Shown piece by piece: positions 17,469-26,987 of a stretch of DNA of 64,000 nucleotides (within the stretch, counting starts at the first letter, position 1; each line of letters opens with the position of its first letter). This DNA comes from CALVGQ01 sp031551965 (GTDB lineage Bacteria > Bacillota_I > Bacilli_A > Erysipelotrichales > Erysipelotrichaceae), in the NCBI GenBank assembly GCA_031551965.1, contig JAVBMW010000016.1, positions 1 to 64,000 on the forward strand, given 5' to 3'. The notes below the pieces were generated by a model. That model searched no databases, was not told the origin of the DNA, and saw nothing but the letters and a program-made list of their open reading frames with translations. Position numbers and translations under genes: made by a program.

Positions 17469-18560
17469 ATGGCAAACGTAGTATTAAAAAATGTAAATAA
17501 GATTTACGATAATAATGTTCAAGCAGTATTTGATTTTAATTTGGAAATAAAAGATAAAGAATTTATTGTATTTGTAGGGCCATCAGGATGTGGTAAATCA
17601 ACGACTCTTCGTATGATTGCAGGACTTGAAGAAATTACATCTGGTGAACTTTTCATTGATGATAAATTATGTAATGAAGTAGAACCAAAAGATCGTGATA
17701 TTGCGATGGTATTCCAATCTTATGCTTTGTATCCGCACATGAGTGTATATGATAATATGGCATTTGGATTGAAAATCCGTAAACTTCCAAAGGATGAAAT
17801 CGATAAACGAGTAAAAGAAGCGGCTAAAATTCTTGAAATTGAAGAATACCTACAAAGAAAACCAAAAGCATTATCCGGAGGCCAACGCCAACGTGTTGCG
17901 TTAGGTCGTGCGATCGTTCGTAATGCGAAAGTATTCTTGATGGATGAACCATTGAGTAATCTTGACGCTAAACTTCGTGTGCAAATGCGTAGTGAAATCA
18001 TCAAACTTCATGAAAGTCTTCAGGCAACAACGATTTATGTAACCCATGATCAAACGGAAGCTATGACTATGGCTAGTAGAATCGTTGTTATGAAAGATGG
18101 CTATATTCAACAAATCGGATCACCTAAAGAAATTTATGACAATCCTTCAAATATGTTTGTTGCAGGTTTCTTAGGAAGTCCTGCGATGAATTTTGTAAAT
18201 GTTAAGTATGAAAATAAACAAGTAGAAATTAACGGCAAAAAACAACCCGTTCCTGCAATGTATCATGATGCATTGAAAGGATATGATGGAAAGGAAATCG
18301 TTTTAGGTATCCGTCCTGAAGATGTTCATTCAGAAGGTATTGTTCGTGAAACATATCCAAATAATAATTTTGATATGGTTGTAGATGTTAGTGAGTTACT
18401 TGGACATGAATACATCTTGCATGGTAGGATAAACGAAAAAGAAGTGGTTGCGAAAATCTCAAGTCGTGTCGAATTTAAGTTGCATGAAACTTTGGAACTT
18501 ACAATGGATATGGCAAAAATTCATTTCTTTGATCCTGAAACTACAAATGTGATCATATAA
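17469..18560 (+). CDS. Maltodextrin ABC transporter ATP-binding protein (MalK/MsmX type)
   Basis: The 363-residue ATPase energises carbohydrate import. The N-terminal ABC domain has Walker A GPSGCGKST, the Q-loop in MVFQSYALYPH, signature LSGGQRQRVALGRA, Walker B VFLMDEPLSNLD and the H-loop VTHDQTEAM. Residues from about 240 form the TOBE/regulatory domain of the MalK-UgpC group. The gene ends with a strong terminator and precedes malE. In Firmicutes one such ATPase often serves several sugar transporters, so it may not be dedicated to MalEFG. Confidence 0.93.
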   Translation: MANVVLKNVNKIYDNNVQAVFDFNLEIKDKEFIVFVGPSGCGKSTTLRMIAGLEEITSGELFIDDKLCNEVEPKDRDIAMVFQSYALYPHMSVYDNMAFGLKIRKLPKDEIDKRVKEAAKILEIEEYLQRKPKALSGGQRQRVALGRAIVRNAKVFLMDEPLSNLDAKLRVQMRSEIIKLHESLQATTIYVTHDQTEAMTMASRIVVMKDGYIQQIGSPKEIYDNPSNMFVAGFLGSPAMNFVNVKYENKQVEINGKKQPVPAMYHDALKGYDGKEIVLGIRPEDVHSEGIVRETYPNNNFDMVVDVSELLGHEYILHGRINEKEVVAKISSRVEFKLHETLELTMDMAKIHFFDPETTNVII

Positions 18561-18588
18561 TAGAGTGCCTGCGGGCACTCTATTTTTC
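18560..18588 (+). terminator. Terminator of malK
   Basis: A 10-bp stem ATAGAGTGCC/GGGCACTCTAT with a 3-base loop is followed by a T run, right at the malK stop. Confidence 0.95.
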
Positions 18589-18616
18589 TGTCAAAATAGA
18601 ATTGTCAACCGAAAAA

Positions 18617-18630
18617 GTAAAACGCTTACA
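18617..18630 (+). promoter_or_regulatory. cre-like site upstream of malE
   Basis: GTAAAACGCTTACA matches the cre consensus TGWAANCGNTNWCA at every fixed position except the first two. It lies just upstream of the -35 box, where CcpA could repress or activate. Confidence 0.6.
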
Positions 18631-18637
18631 TTTTTAG

Positions 18638-18667
18638 TTGACAAAGTTTGGAAGTGTAATGTATAAT
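18638..18667 (+). promoter_or_regulatory. malE promoter
   Basis: A consensus TTGACA (18638-18643) and TATAAT (18662-18667) are separated by 18 bases. This is a strong sigma-A type promoter for the binding protein and the downstream operon. Confidence 0.9.
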
Positions 18668-18678
18668 GAAATTACAAA

Positions 18679-18698
18679 TTAGGAAAACGTTTTCCTAA
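18679..18698 (+). promoter_or_regulatory. Perfect 20-bp LacI-family operator
   Basis: TTAGGAAAACGTTTTCCTAA is a perfect palindrome with the central CG typical of LacI-family operators. It lies 12 bases after the -10 box and ends two bases before GGGAGG. A bound repressor would block transcription of malE. The LacI-family gene at 25222-26214 is the obvious candidate. Confidence 0.85.
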
Positions 18699-18713
18699 AA
18701 GGGAGGAAAAGAA

Positions 18714-19919
18714 ATGTTTAAAAAACTTGCAGTATTACTGCTAACTGGTTTAATGCTAACTTCTCTAGTTGCATGTTCTAAAAAAGAAGAACCAAAACCT
18801 GAAGAAGACAAACCTACAGTTGTGACTCTTAAAGTATGGGGATCACAAGAAGACCAAACTCTATTGAATGACTTAGTTGAAGAATTCAAAGCCGCTCATC
18901 CAGAAACAACTTACGATATTACTTTCGGTGTTGTTGGAGAACCTGATGCTAAACAAAAAGTATTAGAAGATCCAGCTGCTGCTGCTGACGTATTTGCATT
19001 CCCTAATGACCAAGTTAAAGATTTATTAGCTGCTGGTGCTCTTTATGAAGTAACTCGTAATAAAGATGCTATCATCGCTGCAAACAGTGCTGGTTCAGTA
19101 GGATCTGCAACAATTGACGGAGCTCTTTATGGATACCCAATGTCAGCTGACAATGGATACTTCCTATATTATGATGCTGCATCATTAACTGAAAAAGATG
19201 TTGCTACATTCGAAGCATTACTAGATGCTGCTCAAGCTCAAGGTAAAAAAGTATTTATGGATGTATCAAATGGTTGGTATATCGCTTCATTCTTTATGGG
19301 TGCTGGTGGAGAACTAGGAATCGATGAAAATGGAAACCAAACTTGTAACTTCAATGGCGAAGCAGGATTAAAAGCTGCTGAAGCTGTTAAATATGTAACT
19401 GCTCATCCAGCATTCATCACTGGTGATGACGCTGTATTAAAAGCTGGTATCGCTGATGGATCTATCGTAGCTGGTGTTTCTGGTGCATGGAATGCATTAG
19501 ACATCGAAGGTTCTTTAGGTGAAGGTTATGCTGCTACAAAACTTCCAGAAGTAAACGGATACCAAATGAGTTCATTCGCTGGATTTAAACTAATTGGTGT
19601 TAACTCTTTAACAAAACATCCAGTTGAAGCTATGGAACTTGCTGAATTCTTAACTAACGAATCTAGCCAAGCTAAACGTTTCGAAGTTCGCGGAATTGGT
19701 CCAAGTAACGTTAACGTTGCTGCAAGTGCTGCTGTTCAAGAAAACAAAGCTTTAGCTGCTCTTTCACTACAATCTCAATTCGCTGTCAGCCAAAATGACG
19801 TTTTAGGTAACTACTGGGTACCTGCAGAAGCATTTGGAACAGTAATGGAAAACAAAGATTATTCTAAAGATGTTCAAACATTACTAGATGAAATGGTTGC
19901 TCAAATTGTTGCTAAATAA
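18714..19919 (+). CDS. malE: Maltodextrin-binding lipoprotein (MalE type)
   Basis: The 401-residue protein is the substrate-binding component of the maltose/maltodextrin importer, anchored to the outer face of the membrane. The signal peptide ends in a lipobox LVAC with the lipidated cysteine at residue 21, followed by a lysine- and glutamate-rich linker. The mature part has the family 1 solute-binding fold (LKVWGSQED, FKAAHPE, ADVFAFPNDQVK, GYPMSADNGYFLYYD). Codon choice is more uniform than in its neighbours, as expected for high expression. It is under the palindromic operator and followed by an intercistronic terminator. Confidence 0.94.
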   Translation: MFKKLAVLLLTGLMLTSLVACSKKEEPKPEEDKPTVVTLKVWGSQEDQTLLNDLVEEFKAAHPETTYDITFGVVGEPDAKQKVLEDPAAAADVFAFPNDQVKDLLAAGALYEVTRNKDAIIAANSAGSVGSATIDGALYGYPMSADNGYFLYYDAASLTEKDVATFEALLDAAQAQGKKVFMDVSNGWYIASFFMGAGGELGIDENGNQTCNFNGEAGLKAAEAVKYVTAHPAFITGDDAVLKAGIADGSIVAGVSGAWNALDIEGSLGEGYAATKLPEVNGYQMSSFAGFKLIGVNSLTKHPVEAMELAEFLTNESSQAKRFEVRGIGPSNVNVAASAAVQENKALAALSLQSQFAVSQNDVLGNYWVPAEAFGTVMENKDYSKDVQTLLDEMVAQIVAK

Positions 19920-19946
19920 TTAGCTTAATCAATTAATTTAGGATAA

Positions 19947-19980
19947 AAGAAGGGCAAATTAAATTTGCCCTTCTTCTTTT
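19947..19980 (+). terminator. Intercistronic terminator between malE and malF
   Basis: A 14-bp near-perfect stem AAGAAGGGCAAATT/AATTTGCCCTTCTT is followed by CTTTT. It probably lets malE accumulate above malFG, with partial read-through. Confidence 0.9.
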
Positions 19981-19998
19981 AATAAAAGGGGTGGACTT

Positions 19999-21390
19999 AT
20001 GGAAAACAAAAAGTCTTTTATTGATCATTTGAATAAAATGAAAAATTCAATAGTTAGTTTCTTTCAAAATTTTGCCAAGGGTGATTGGAAAACAAAACTT
20101 TCTTATTTTATAATGGGAAGTGGTCATTTTACTCGTGGACAAGTTATCAAAGGATTGCTTTATCTTGCGTTACAAGTGTTTTATTTTGGATTTATGGCGA
20201 CGACTGGATTATACTATGCGTCAAGCTTAAAAACACTTGGAGTCAATGCACAAGGTCGTGTGTGGGATGAAGCAAATCAAATCTATCGAGTCATTGCTGG
20301 AGATAACTCGATGTTATTACTGTTGTTTGGAGTTAGTACAGTAATGATATCTATTGTGTTTTTCTGCCTCTATTTATTAAGCGTTAAACAATCTGTCAAT
20401 AATGAACAATTAATTAAAAATGGAAAAACTCCGAAAGGATTCAAACAGGATTGGAAAGATTTATTTAATGAAAAATTCCATATTACTGTTTTGTCGATTC
20501 CATTATTATTAACGTTCTTATTTACTGTTTTACCTTTGATTTTCATGGTTGCGATGGCCTTTACAAACTATGATAAAACGCATCAGCCACCAGGAAATTT
20601 ATTTACATGGGTAGGATTTACCAACTTCAAAGACCTATTATGGAATGATCCACTTAAGTCAAAAACATTTATGACCTTGCTTATTTGGACAATCACATGG
20701 TCAGTTTTCGCAACTTTCTTAAATTATGTCTTTGGTATGTTACTTGCAATTATGATCAATAAAAAGGGAATCAAATTCAAAGGAATGTGGAGAACGATTT
20801 TTGTGACAACAATTGCGATTCCGCAGTTCGTAAGTTTGCTTCTAATGTCTAAATTGTTACATGATCAAGGTATTTTGAATAACTTATTGATTTCATGGGG
20901 TTGGATCGATAGTGCAATACCTTTCTTAACTAAAGGGTCAATCGCCAAGGTTGTCGTTATTGTGATCAACTTATGGGTTGGGATACCGTATTCAATGCTT
21001 ATCACTTCTGGTATTCTTATGAATATTCCTGCAGATTTATATGAAAGTGCGAAGATCGATGGAGCTGGACCAATCGTACAATTCTTCAAAATCACATTGC
21101 CGTATATGCTGTTTGTGACAACACCTTATCTGATTACACAGTTTATTGGAAACATTAATAACTTCAATGTTATCTACTTGCTTACAGGAGGGGATCCTAA
21201 GTCATTGAATTTATTCCAAGCAGGAGAAACAGACTTGCTTGTTACTTGGCTTTATAAACAAACTGTTACTGAACAAAACTTTAACTTAGCTTCTACGATC
21301 GGAATCCTGATTTTTGCGATCAGTGCATTCTTCTCATTAGTTGTCTTCAATAAATCAAATGCAGTACAGAAGGAGGATGAATTCCAATGA
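19999..21390 (+). CDS. malF: Maltodextrin ABC transporter permease MalF
   Basis: The 463-residue permease has an extra N-terminal portion (two hydrophobic segments near residues 50-75 and 105-130) before the core, which has about six transmembrane helices. The cytoplasmic EAA loop that docks on MalK is YESAKIDGAGPIVQFFKI near residue 350. It forms the channel with MalG. A GGGGTGG ribosome binding site precedes the ATG. The gene overlaps malG by 4 bases. Confidence 0.94.
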   Translation: MENKKSFIDHLNKMKNSIVSFFQNFAKGDWKTKLSYFIMGSGHFTRGQVIKGLLYLALQVFYFGFMATTGLYYASSLKTLGVNAQGRVWDEANQIYRVIAGDNSMLLLLFGVSTVMISIVFFCLYLLSVKQSVNNEQLIKNGKTPKGFKQDWKDLFNEKFHITVLSIPLLLTFLFTVLPLIFMVAMAFTNYDKTHQPPGNLFTWVGFTNFKDLLWNDPLKSKTFMTLLIWTITWSVFATFLNYVFGMLLAIMINKKGIKFKGMWRTIFVTTIAIPQFVSLLLMSKLLHDQGILNNLLISWGWIDSAIPFLTKGSIAKVVVIVINLWVGIPYSMLITSGILMNIPADLYESAKIDGAGPIVQFFKITLPYMLFVTTPYLITQFIGNINNFNVIYLLTGGDPKSLNLFQAGETDLLVTWLYKQTVTEQNFNLASTIGILIFAISAFFSLVVFNKSNAVQKEDEFQ

Positions 21391-22235
21391 AAATGAGCAC
21401 AAAAAATAAACTTGTTAATGCTATTCTCTATGCAGTCTTAACAGTTCTTTCATTTATTTGGTTACTACCAGTAGCATTCTTGGTTTTGTCTTCATTCCGT
21501 GGAGAACCTGGAGCATTTACTAAATACTTCATTCCAAAAACATTTACTTTGAATAACTACACCCGACTATTTACTGAAACATCATTATTCAATTATCCTC
21601 GATGGTTTATGAATACCTTGTTTGTGGCAATTATAAGTTGTGTAATCACTACAATACTTGTATTACTTACAAGTTATGCTTTCTCAAGACTTCGTTTTAA
21701 AGCTCGTAAACCTTTGATGAATGTGATTTTAGTTCTTGGAATGTTTCCGGGGTTCATGTCTATGAGTGCTGTTTATCATATTTTAAAGGCATTCAACTTA
21801 ACTCAATCTTTATATGCATTGATCCTTGTTTATTCAGGGGGAGCTGCTATGGGATACTATATCGCAAAGGGTTTCTTTGATACGATTCCTAGAAGTGTAG
21901 ATGAATCAGCGATGCTTGATGGTGCTACAAAGAATCAGATTTTTTGGCATATTATTTTACCTTTATCAAAACCAGTTGTAGTTTATACGATCTTAACTTC
22001 GTTTATTGCTCCATGGGTCGATTTCATCTTTGTGTCTGTAATCATGAAAGATAACTACAACATGTATACAATTGCTCTTGGTTTATGGCAAATGTTGACT
22101 CGTGAAAATATCCATCAATACTTTACTCGTTTCTGTGCAGGGGCAGTACTTGTTGCAATCCCAATCACGTTCTTATTCATTAAGATGCAGAAATATTATG
22201 TAAGTGGAATTACTGGAGGATCTGTAAAAGGATGA
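21387..22235 (+). CDS. malG: Maltodextrin ABC transporter permease MalG
   Basis: The 282-residue permease has six transmembrane segments and the EAA motif DESAMLDGATKNQIFWHI near residue 170. It pairs with MalF. The ATGA overlap at both ends, with malF upstream and the amylase gene downstream, indicates translational coupling. Length is normal for the family. Confidence 0.94.
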   Translation: MKMSTKNKLVNAILYAVLTVLSFIWLLPVAFLVLSSFRGEPGAFTKYFIPKTFTLNNYTRLFTETSLFNYPRWFMNTLFVAIISCVITTILVLLTSYAFSRLRFKARKPLMNVILVLGMFPGFMSMSAVYHILKAFNLTQSLYALILVYSGGAAMGYYIAKGFFDTIPRSVDESAMLDGATKNQIFWHIILPLSKPVVVYTILTSFIAPWVDFIFVSVIMKDNYNMYTIALGLWQMLTRENIHQYFTRFCAGAVLVAIPITFLFIKMQKYYVSGITGGSVKG

Positions 22236-23734
22236 GGAAGCTACTTGTCTTATTACTTGCGATTGGATTACTGACAGGATGCTCACAAAAAAAAGCGACC
22301 AATAAAAATGGTTCTGTCGTTTATGAAATTTTTGTAGGATCATTTTATGATTCCAACAATGATGGCATTGGCGATTTAAACGGTATAACAGCTAAACTAG
22401 ATTATCTTCAAGATTTAGGTGTATCCACATTGTGGTTGATGCCGATCCATCCTTCCAATACGTATCATAAATATGATGTGATCGATTATTATGGTATTGA
22501 TCCTAAATATGGCACAATAGAAGATTTTGAAAATTTAGTATCCAAAGCGAAAGAACACAATATTTCGATTATAATCGATTTAGTATTAAATCATTCGGCT
22601 GATGATCATCCGTGGTTTCAGTCTGCACGAAAAGCGTATATTAATGGTACTTGTAATACCGAAATCACTTGTGAATATTACAATATTTCGCAAGAAAAAA
22701 TACCGAATAGTTATCCATTAGGTGCTGGTTATTATTATGAAGCAGTATTTTGGTCAGAAATGCCTGATTTAAATTTGGATAGTTCATCATTAAGAAATGA
22801 AATTAAAAACATATGTGAATTTTGGTTAGACAAAGGTGTTGCAGGATTCCGTTTGGATGCGGTAATGCATTACTATGCAGAAAACATTATAAGAAACAAT
22901 GAATTCATTAATTGGTTTAGTGATACTGTAAAATCGATCAATCCAAATGCAACTCTAGTTGGGGAAGCATGGACTGGAATAACCACGATGTTAAGTTATT
23001 ATGAAAGTCAAATTGATAGTCTCTTTAATTTCCCTTTATCTCAAGGTGATGGAAAGATCATCACCAGCATTCGAAATGGTAAGGGAGCTTCATTAGCTAG
23101 AGAAATAGTTGATACTCAAAATAAAATCAAACAAATCAATCCAAATGCTTATGATAGTCCGTTTTTGTCTAATCATGATCAGGGAAGAAGTGCCGGTTTC
23201 TTGTCTGGTCAGTTGGAGAAACAAAAATTAGCGGCAAGTGTATATCTATTATTACCTGGAACACCCTATGTTTATTATGGTGAGGAAATTGGTATGCTTG
23301 GTAGTGGAATCGATGAAAATAAGCGTCTTGCGATGTTGTGGTCACAAACTGATTTAACAGGAAAATGCAATAATCCTGTCAATTCAAATTACGATGTTAA
23401 ACAAGAAACAGCAGTAGATACACAGTCTAAAGATAATGAATCTTTATTGAATCACTATAAATCAGTAATCGAAGTGAGAAACCGTTTTCCTTGGATCAAG
23501 GATGCAAGGATCGAACTTTATGAATCAAATAATGAATCAATTTTTTCAGTGACAATCAGTGATGAAAGTAATAGAATACTGGTAGTGCACAATTTTTCAG
23601 ATACAATACAAACATTAGAAGTAAATGGGAAAATTGTTGCAACACTGAATACAAATGAAAAAAGCACAATAAAAAATAAAGTATTGTCTATACAACCTTA
23701 TGGAAGTGTAGTGATAAAGTTAGAAGGGGAATGA
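22232..23734 (+). CDS. Surface alpha-amylase lipoprotein (GH13)
   Basis: The 500-residue enzyme begins with a lipoprotein signal (lipobox LTGC, cysteine 17), so it is probably tethered outside the membrane next to the MalE transporter. GH13 regions are intact: DLVLNHSADDH, GFRLDAVMHY with the nucleophile, LVGEAWTG with the acid/base, and LSNHDQGR. A C-terminal beta domain follows. It would cut starch or long maltodextrins into importable pieces. It overlaps malG by 4 bases and precedes malQ by 4, placing it in the transport operon. Confidence 0.92.
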   Translation: MRKLLVLLLAIGLLTGCSQKKATNKNGSVVYEIFVGSFYDSNNDGIGDLNGITAKLDYLQDLGVSTLWLMPIHPSNTYHKYDVIDYYGIDPKYGTIEDFENLVSKAKEHNISIIIDLVLNHSADDHPWFQSARKAYINGTCNTEITCEYYNISQEKIPNSYPLGAGYYYEAVFWSEMPDLNLDSSSLRNEIKNICEFWLDKGVAGFRLDAVMHYYAENIIRNNEFINWFSDTVKSINPNATLVGEAWTGITTMLSYYESQIDSLFNFPLSQGDGKIITSIRNGKGASLAREIVDTQNKIKQINPNAYDSPFLSNHDQGRSAGFLSGQLEKQKLAASVYLLLPGTPYVYYGEEIGMLGSGIDENKRLAMLWSQTDLTGKCNNPVNSNYDVKQETAVDTQSKDNESLLNHYKSVIEVRNRFPWIKDARIELYESNNESIFSVTISDESNRILVVHNFSDTIQTLEVNGKIVATLNTNEKSTIKNKVLSIQPYGSVVIKLEGE

Positions 23735-23738
23735 TATT

Positions 23739-25190
23739 ATGCGTCAATCGGGGATTTTACTTGCAGTGTCTTCACTGCCAAACCAATATGGAATTGGTGA
23801 TTTTTCGTCCAATGCGTATGAATTTATTGATGCGTTATGTGAAAGTGGATGTAAGATCTGGCAAATACTACCTTTAAATCCATTAGGTTATGGGAATTCA
23901 CCGTATCAACCTTATTCATCTTATGCTATGGATGAGCTTTATATTGGTTTGGATCACTTGGTAAAACAAGGACTGATCAAGGAAGTAAAACCATATGCAA
24001 GTACCACATCTTCAGTAAATTATGAAGATGTTAAAAGCTATAAACAACCTTACTTAAAAGAAGCTTTTCAAAATTTTAAAAAGAATGAAACATATGACGA
24101 ATTCTGTGATTTGTTTTGGGTTCATAACTATGCAGTGTTTCTTTCATTAAAAAGAAGAAATGATTTAGTTGCATGGGCAGATTGGCCACAAATTGAACAA
24201 AATTGGGTCAAAGATAATGCATTTGATGTAACACTTATTTCCGAGGAAATTGAATATGAGAAATTCATACAATTTACGTTGTTGACTCAATGGAAAGAGT
24301 TAAAGGCTTACGCTAATAAAAAAGGGATTTCAATTATGGGAGATATTCCATTTTATGTAGGTCATGATAGTGAAGATGTTTGGTCAAATCAATCAGCGTT
24401 TTTACTAGACGATGACGGAAGGCCTGAATTCATTGCGGGAGTTCCGCCAGACTATTTTTCAGAAACTGGACAACGTTGGGGAAATCCAATATACAATTGG
24501 GAATACTTAGAAAAAACTGATTTTGAATTTTGGAAAAAAAGATTGATGTACAATTGTGATGTGTTTGATATTCTACGTATTGATCACTTTAGAGCTTTTG
24601 ATACTTATTGGGAAATTCCTGCGACATGTGATACTGCAATTGAAGGGGAATGGATCGAAGCACCAGGAGAAAAATTCTTTTCTAGAATCATGCCTCTATT
24701 AGAAGGCAATGAGATCGTGGCTGAGGATTTGGGCGATTTACGGCCTGAAGTATTGGAGTTGCGTGATCAGTTTGGATTCAAAGGCATGAATATTGTACAG
24801 TTTACTTTTGATCCGGAACTAGAAGATCCAACTGTTGAAGATCGTGAAAATATGATTACTTATCTTGGAACTCATGATAATCAGACAACTTTATCGTGGT
24901 TTGAAGATTTAGAGGAAGATCGACAAGAACTCATGAACGAAGCGATTGAAAGATTAGATATTAAACAAGACAATATTGTAGACAGCTTTATTGAGTATGC
25001 TTTGATGAATCCAGCTGAATATGCAATTTTATCAATGCAAGATATTCTGATGTTGAGTGATGAAGCTAGAATGAATGTACCATCTACTATTGGTTCACCA
25101 AACTGGCAATGGAGAATGATCAGCTTGGAAGATTTCAAAAGAAGGATTCCGTTTATAAAAAGTCTTGTCAAAAAATCAAATAGAGTTTGA
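23739..25190 (+). CDS. malQ: 4-alpha-glucanotransferase
   Basis: MalQ (GH77) transfers glucan segments between maltodextrins in the cytosol, releasing glucose. The 483 residues include the substrate loop SPYQPYSSYAMDELYI, DVFDILRIDHFRAFD with the nucleophile region, EIVAEDLGDL with the acid/base glutamate, and YLGTHDNQTT with the third catalytic aspartate. It completes the pathway from surface amylase through the importer to intracellular glucosidase and glucanotransferase. A bidirectional terminator separates it from the convergent regulator gene. Confidence 0.96.
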   Translation: MRQSGILLAVSSLPNQYGIGDFSSNAYEFIDALCESGCKIWQILPLNPLGYGNSPYQPYSSYAMDELYIGLDHLVKQGLIKEVKPYASTTSSVNYEDVKSYKQPYLKEAFQNFKKNETYDEFCDLFWVHNYAVFLSLKRRNDLVAWADWPQIEQNWVKDNAFDVTLISEEIEYEKFIQFTLLTQWKELKAYANKKGISIMGDIPFYVGHDSEDVWSNQSAFLLDDDGRPEFIAGVPPDYFSETGQRWGNPIYNWEYLEKTDFEFWKKRLMYNCDVFDILRIDHFRAFDTYWEIPATCDTAIEGEWIEAPGEKFFSRIMPLLEGNEIVAEDLGDLRPEVLELRDQFGFKGMNIVQFTFDPELEDPTVEDRENMITYLGTHDNQTTLSWFEDLEEDRQELMNEAIERLDIKQDNIVDSFIEYALMNPAEYAILSMQDILMLSDEARMNVPSTIGSPNWQWRMISLEDFKRRIPFIKSLVKKSNRV

Positions 25191-25197
25191 TTAAAAA

Positions 25198-25223
25198 AAG
25201 AGTAGTTCGTAAGAATTACTCTT
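25198..25223. terminator. Bidirectional terminator, malQ/LacI gene
   Basis: AAGAGTA (25198-25204) pairs with TACTCTT (25217-25223). An A-run precedes and T-containing sequence follows on each strand. Confidence 0.8.
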
Positions 25224-26214
25224 AAAATATTACATCTTCATATTTAATACGGACGATTTCGAAATCCAGTAGGATCGAGCGTCCTTTTTTGTTGTTGATG
25301 AGTCTGTTGATTTCATTCATGGCGACTTCGGCAACTCGGTAAAAATCCTGACGACAGGTATACATTTGTTTCCCTGCATAGCCCATTAGTGTGATTCCAT
25401 CAAAGCCACAGACAGGTCTGAAAATGTTCATTGCGATAAGGGCATTCATTGCCCCAATGGCCATCAAATCGGAGGCACAAACGATGCTGTCATGATCACT
25501 CCCATATAGATAAGCTAAATCGTATGCTTTCTTTTCAGAAAAGTCAGCGTACATTATATTGAGTTCAAAGTTTCGTTCATTTTGAAGACGAGTGATTCCG
25601 GCTAAACGGGAATCAGTAACATAACCATCTTTTCTTCCCGCAAGATATAAAACTTTTTTCACTGGAATATTGGCCATCATAAGTTTAGCGACTTCATATT
25701 GACCTTTTAAATGATCAACTGATACACTACTTGTCATTTCATTTACGATAGGGGCATCTACGACAACGATTTGAAATAATTGATCACCAATGATTTCATG
25801 CATGATCGCATCTTCTTTATTCAAACCGAATATTACGAGCTGACGAATGTTCAATGAATTTAAATAACCGACAAGTTCAAGTTTTGAAAAATCTTGTACA
25901 GTTGTATTAAAAATTGTGATCAATTCAACATTTAATTCTTTTGCACGGTTGAAAGCACCAAAAAGATACTGCATGTTGATTTCGTCAATTGCCTGTCTTT
26001 GGTTATTGATATAGATGTATGCAGCAATTTTATTTTTGTTTTTGCTTGATAAGCTTGAAGCACTACTATTTGGTATAAAGTTTAATTCTTTAGCGGCATT
26101 GAGTACTCTTTGTTTTGTTGCTTCGGAGATACTGCCTGAGTTATTGAGTACTTTAGATACTGTTGAATTGGAAACCTGTGCTTTTTTTGCGACATCATTA
26201 ATATTTACAGCCAT
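25222..26214 (-). CDS. LacI-family regulator (MalR-like)
   Basis: The 330-residue repressor has a classic LacI HTH and hinge at its N terminus (INDVAKKAQVSNSTVSKVLNN). A periplasmic-binding-protein-like effector domain follows, with CASDLMAIGAMNALIAMNI near the end. Convergent placement after malQ and the palindrome at 18679-18698 suggest that it controls maltodextrin uptake. The ATG at 26214 is chosen because GGTGAT lies 4 bases upstream; a GTG three codons earlier overlaps that site. The effector, possibly a maltodextrin, is inferred. Confidence 0.9.
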   Translation of the reverse strand: MAVNINDVAKKAQVSNSTVSKVLNNSGSISEATKQRVLNAAKELNFIPNSSASSLSSKNKNKIAAYIYINNQRQAIDEINMQYLFGAFNRAKELNVELITIFNTTVQDFSKLELVGYLNSLNIRQLVIFGLNKEDAIMHEIIGDQLFQIVVVDAPIVNEMTSSVSVDHLKGQYEVAKLMMANIPVKKVLYLAGRKDGYVTDSRLAGITRLQNERNFELNIMYADFSEKKAYDLAYLYGSDHDSIVCASDLMAIGAMNALIAMNIFRPVCGFDGITLMGYAGKQMYTCRQDFYRVAEVAMNEINRLINNKKGRSILLDFEIVRIKYEDVIF

Positions 26215-26256
26215 TTTTATCACCGAATATATTATACCACAGAATGTTGCCTCAAA

Positions 26257-26284
26257 AGAAAAAAGGAACGACTTGTGCCGTTCC
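26257..26284 (-). terminator. Terminator of rubrerythrin
   Basis: On the minus strand GGAACG and CGTTCC pair around an 8-base loop and are followed by six T. Confidence 0.92.
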
Positions 26285-26300
26285 AGGATAATAGTTAGTG

Positions 26301-26897
26301 TTAGATTACAGGGTTATCGCAGACAATACTAAAATAGTCTTGAGGATGATGGCAAGCAGGACAAACACAAGGTGCATCCTTTCCAACGTGGCGGTGACCA
26401 CAGTTAGCACATTGCCATGTTACACAATGACATTGTTCATATAGATCACCCTTTTTCATGCGATAGTAAAGGTCCATAAAACGTTCGTCATGGTGATGCT
26501 CAATTGCGGCAATTTCACGGAAAGAAGTCGCAATAGCGTCAAAGCCTTCTTGTTCAGCGATGTCTGCGAATTGTGGATATAGACAAGTCCATTCTTCATT
26601 TTCACCTTCAGCTGCAGCCTTAAGGTTTTCTAATGTTGATTTTTTTTCGATCGGTACTAAAACTCTAGGGGTTAGAGTTATCTTAGGAAGCCCTTCAGTT
26701 AAATAATCGTAAAACATTTCTCCATGTCCACGTTCATTATCTGAGGTTTCAAGAAAAACATTTTGAATGCTAGTATAACCTTCATCCTTTGCGACACCCG
26801 AATAAAACAGATAGCGATTACGTGCTTGTGATTCGCCTACAAAGGCTTTGGCTAAGTTAACGGCTGTTTGAGTTTCTTCTAAATAGTATTTTTTCAT
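26301..26897 (-). CDS. Rubrerythrin
   Basis: Rubrerythrin is a non-heme diiron peroxidase that detoxifies hydrogen peroxide in anaerobes. The 198-residue chain has an N-terminal ferritin-like four-helix domain with ExxxH-type ligands (ETSDNERGHGEMF, EIAAIEHHHDERF). A C-terminal rubredoxin-like iron site follows (CANCGHRH and CPACHHPQ). The start at 26897 is set by GGAG 5 bases upstream. It is a single-gene unit with a strong terminator. Its presence fits an anaerobic or oxygen-sensitive lifestyle. Confidence 0.95.
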   Translation of the reverse strand: MKKYYLEETQTAVNLAKAFVGESQARNRYLFYSGVAKDEGYTSIQNVFLETSDNERGHGEMFYDYLTEGLPKITLTPRVLVPIEKKSTLENLKAAAEGENEEWTCLYPQFADIAEQEGFDAIATSFREIAAIEHHHDERFMDLYYRMKKGDLYEQCHCVTWQCANCGHRHVGKDAPCVCPACHHPQDYFSIVCDNPVI

Positions 26898-26987
26898 AAA
26901 TTCTCCAATTAGGGGCCCCAATTTATACTATTCAGATATGAGCGAAATAATAAGTACAAATGTCTAAGAAAAAAAGAGGCAAGCCTT

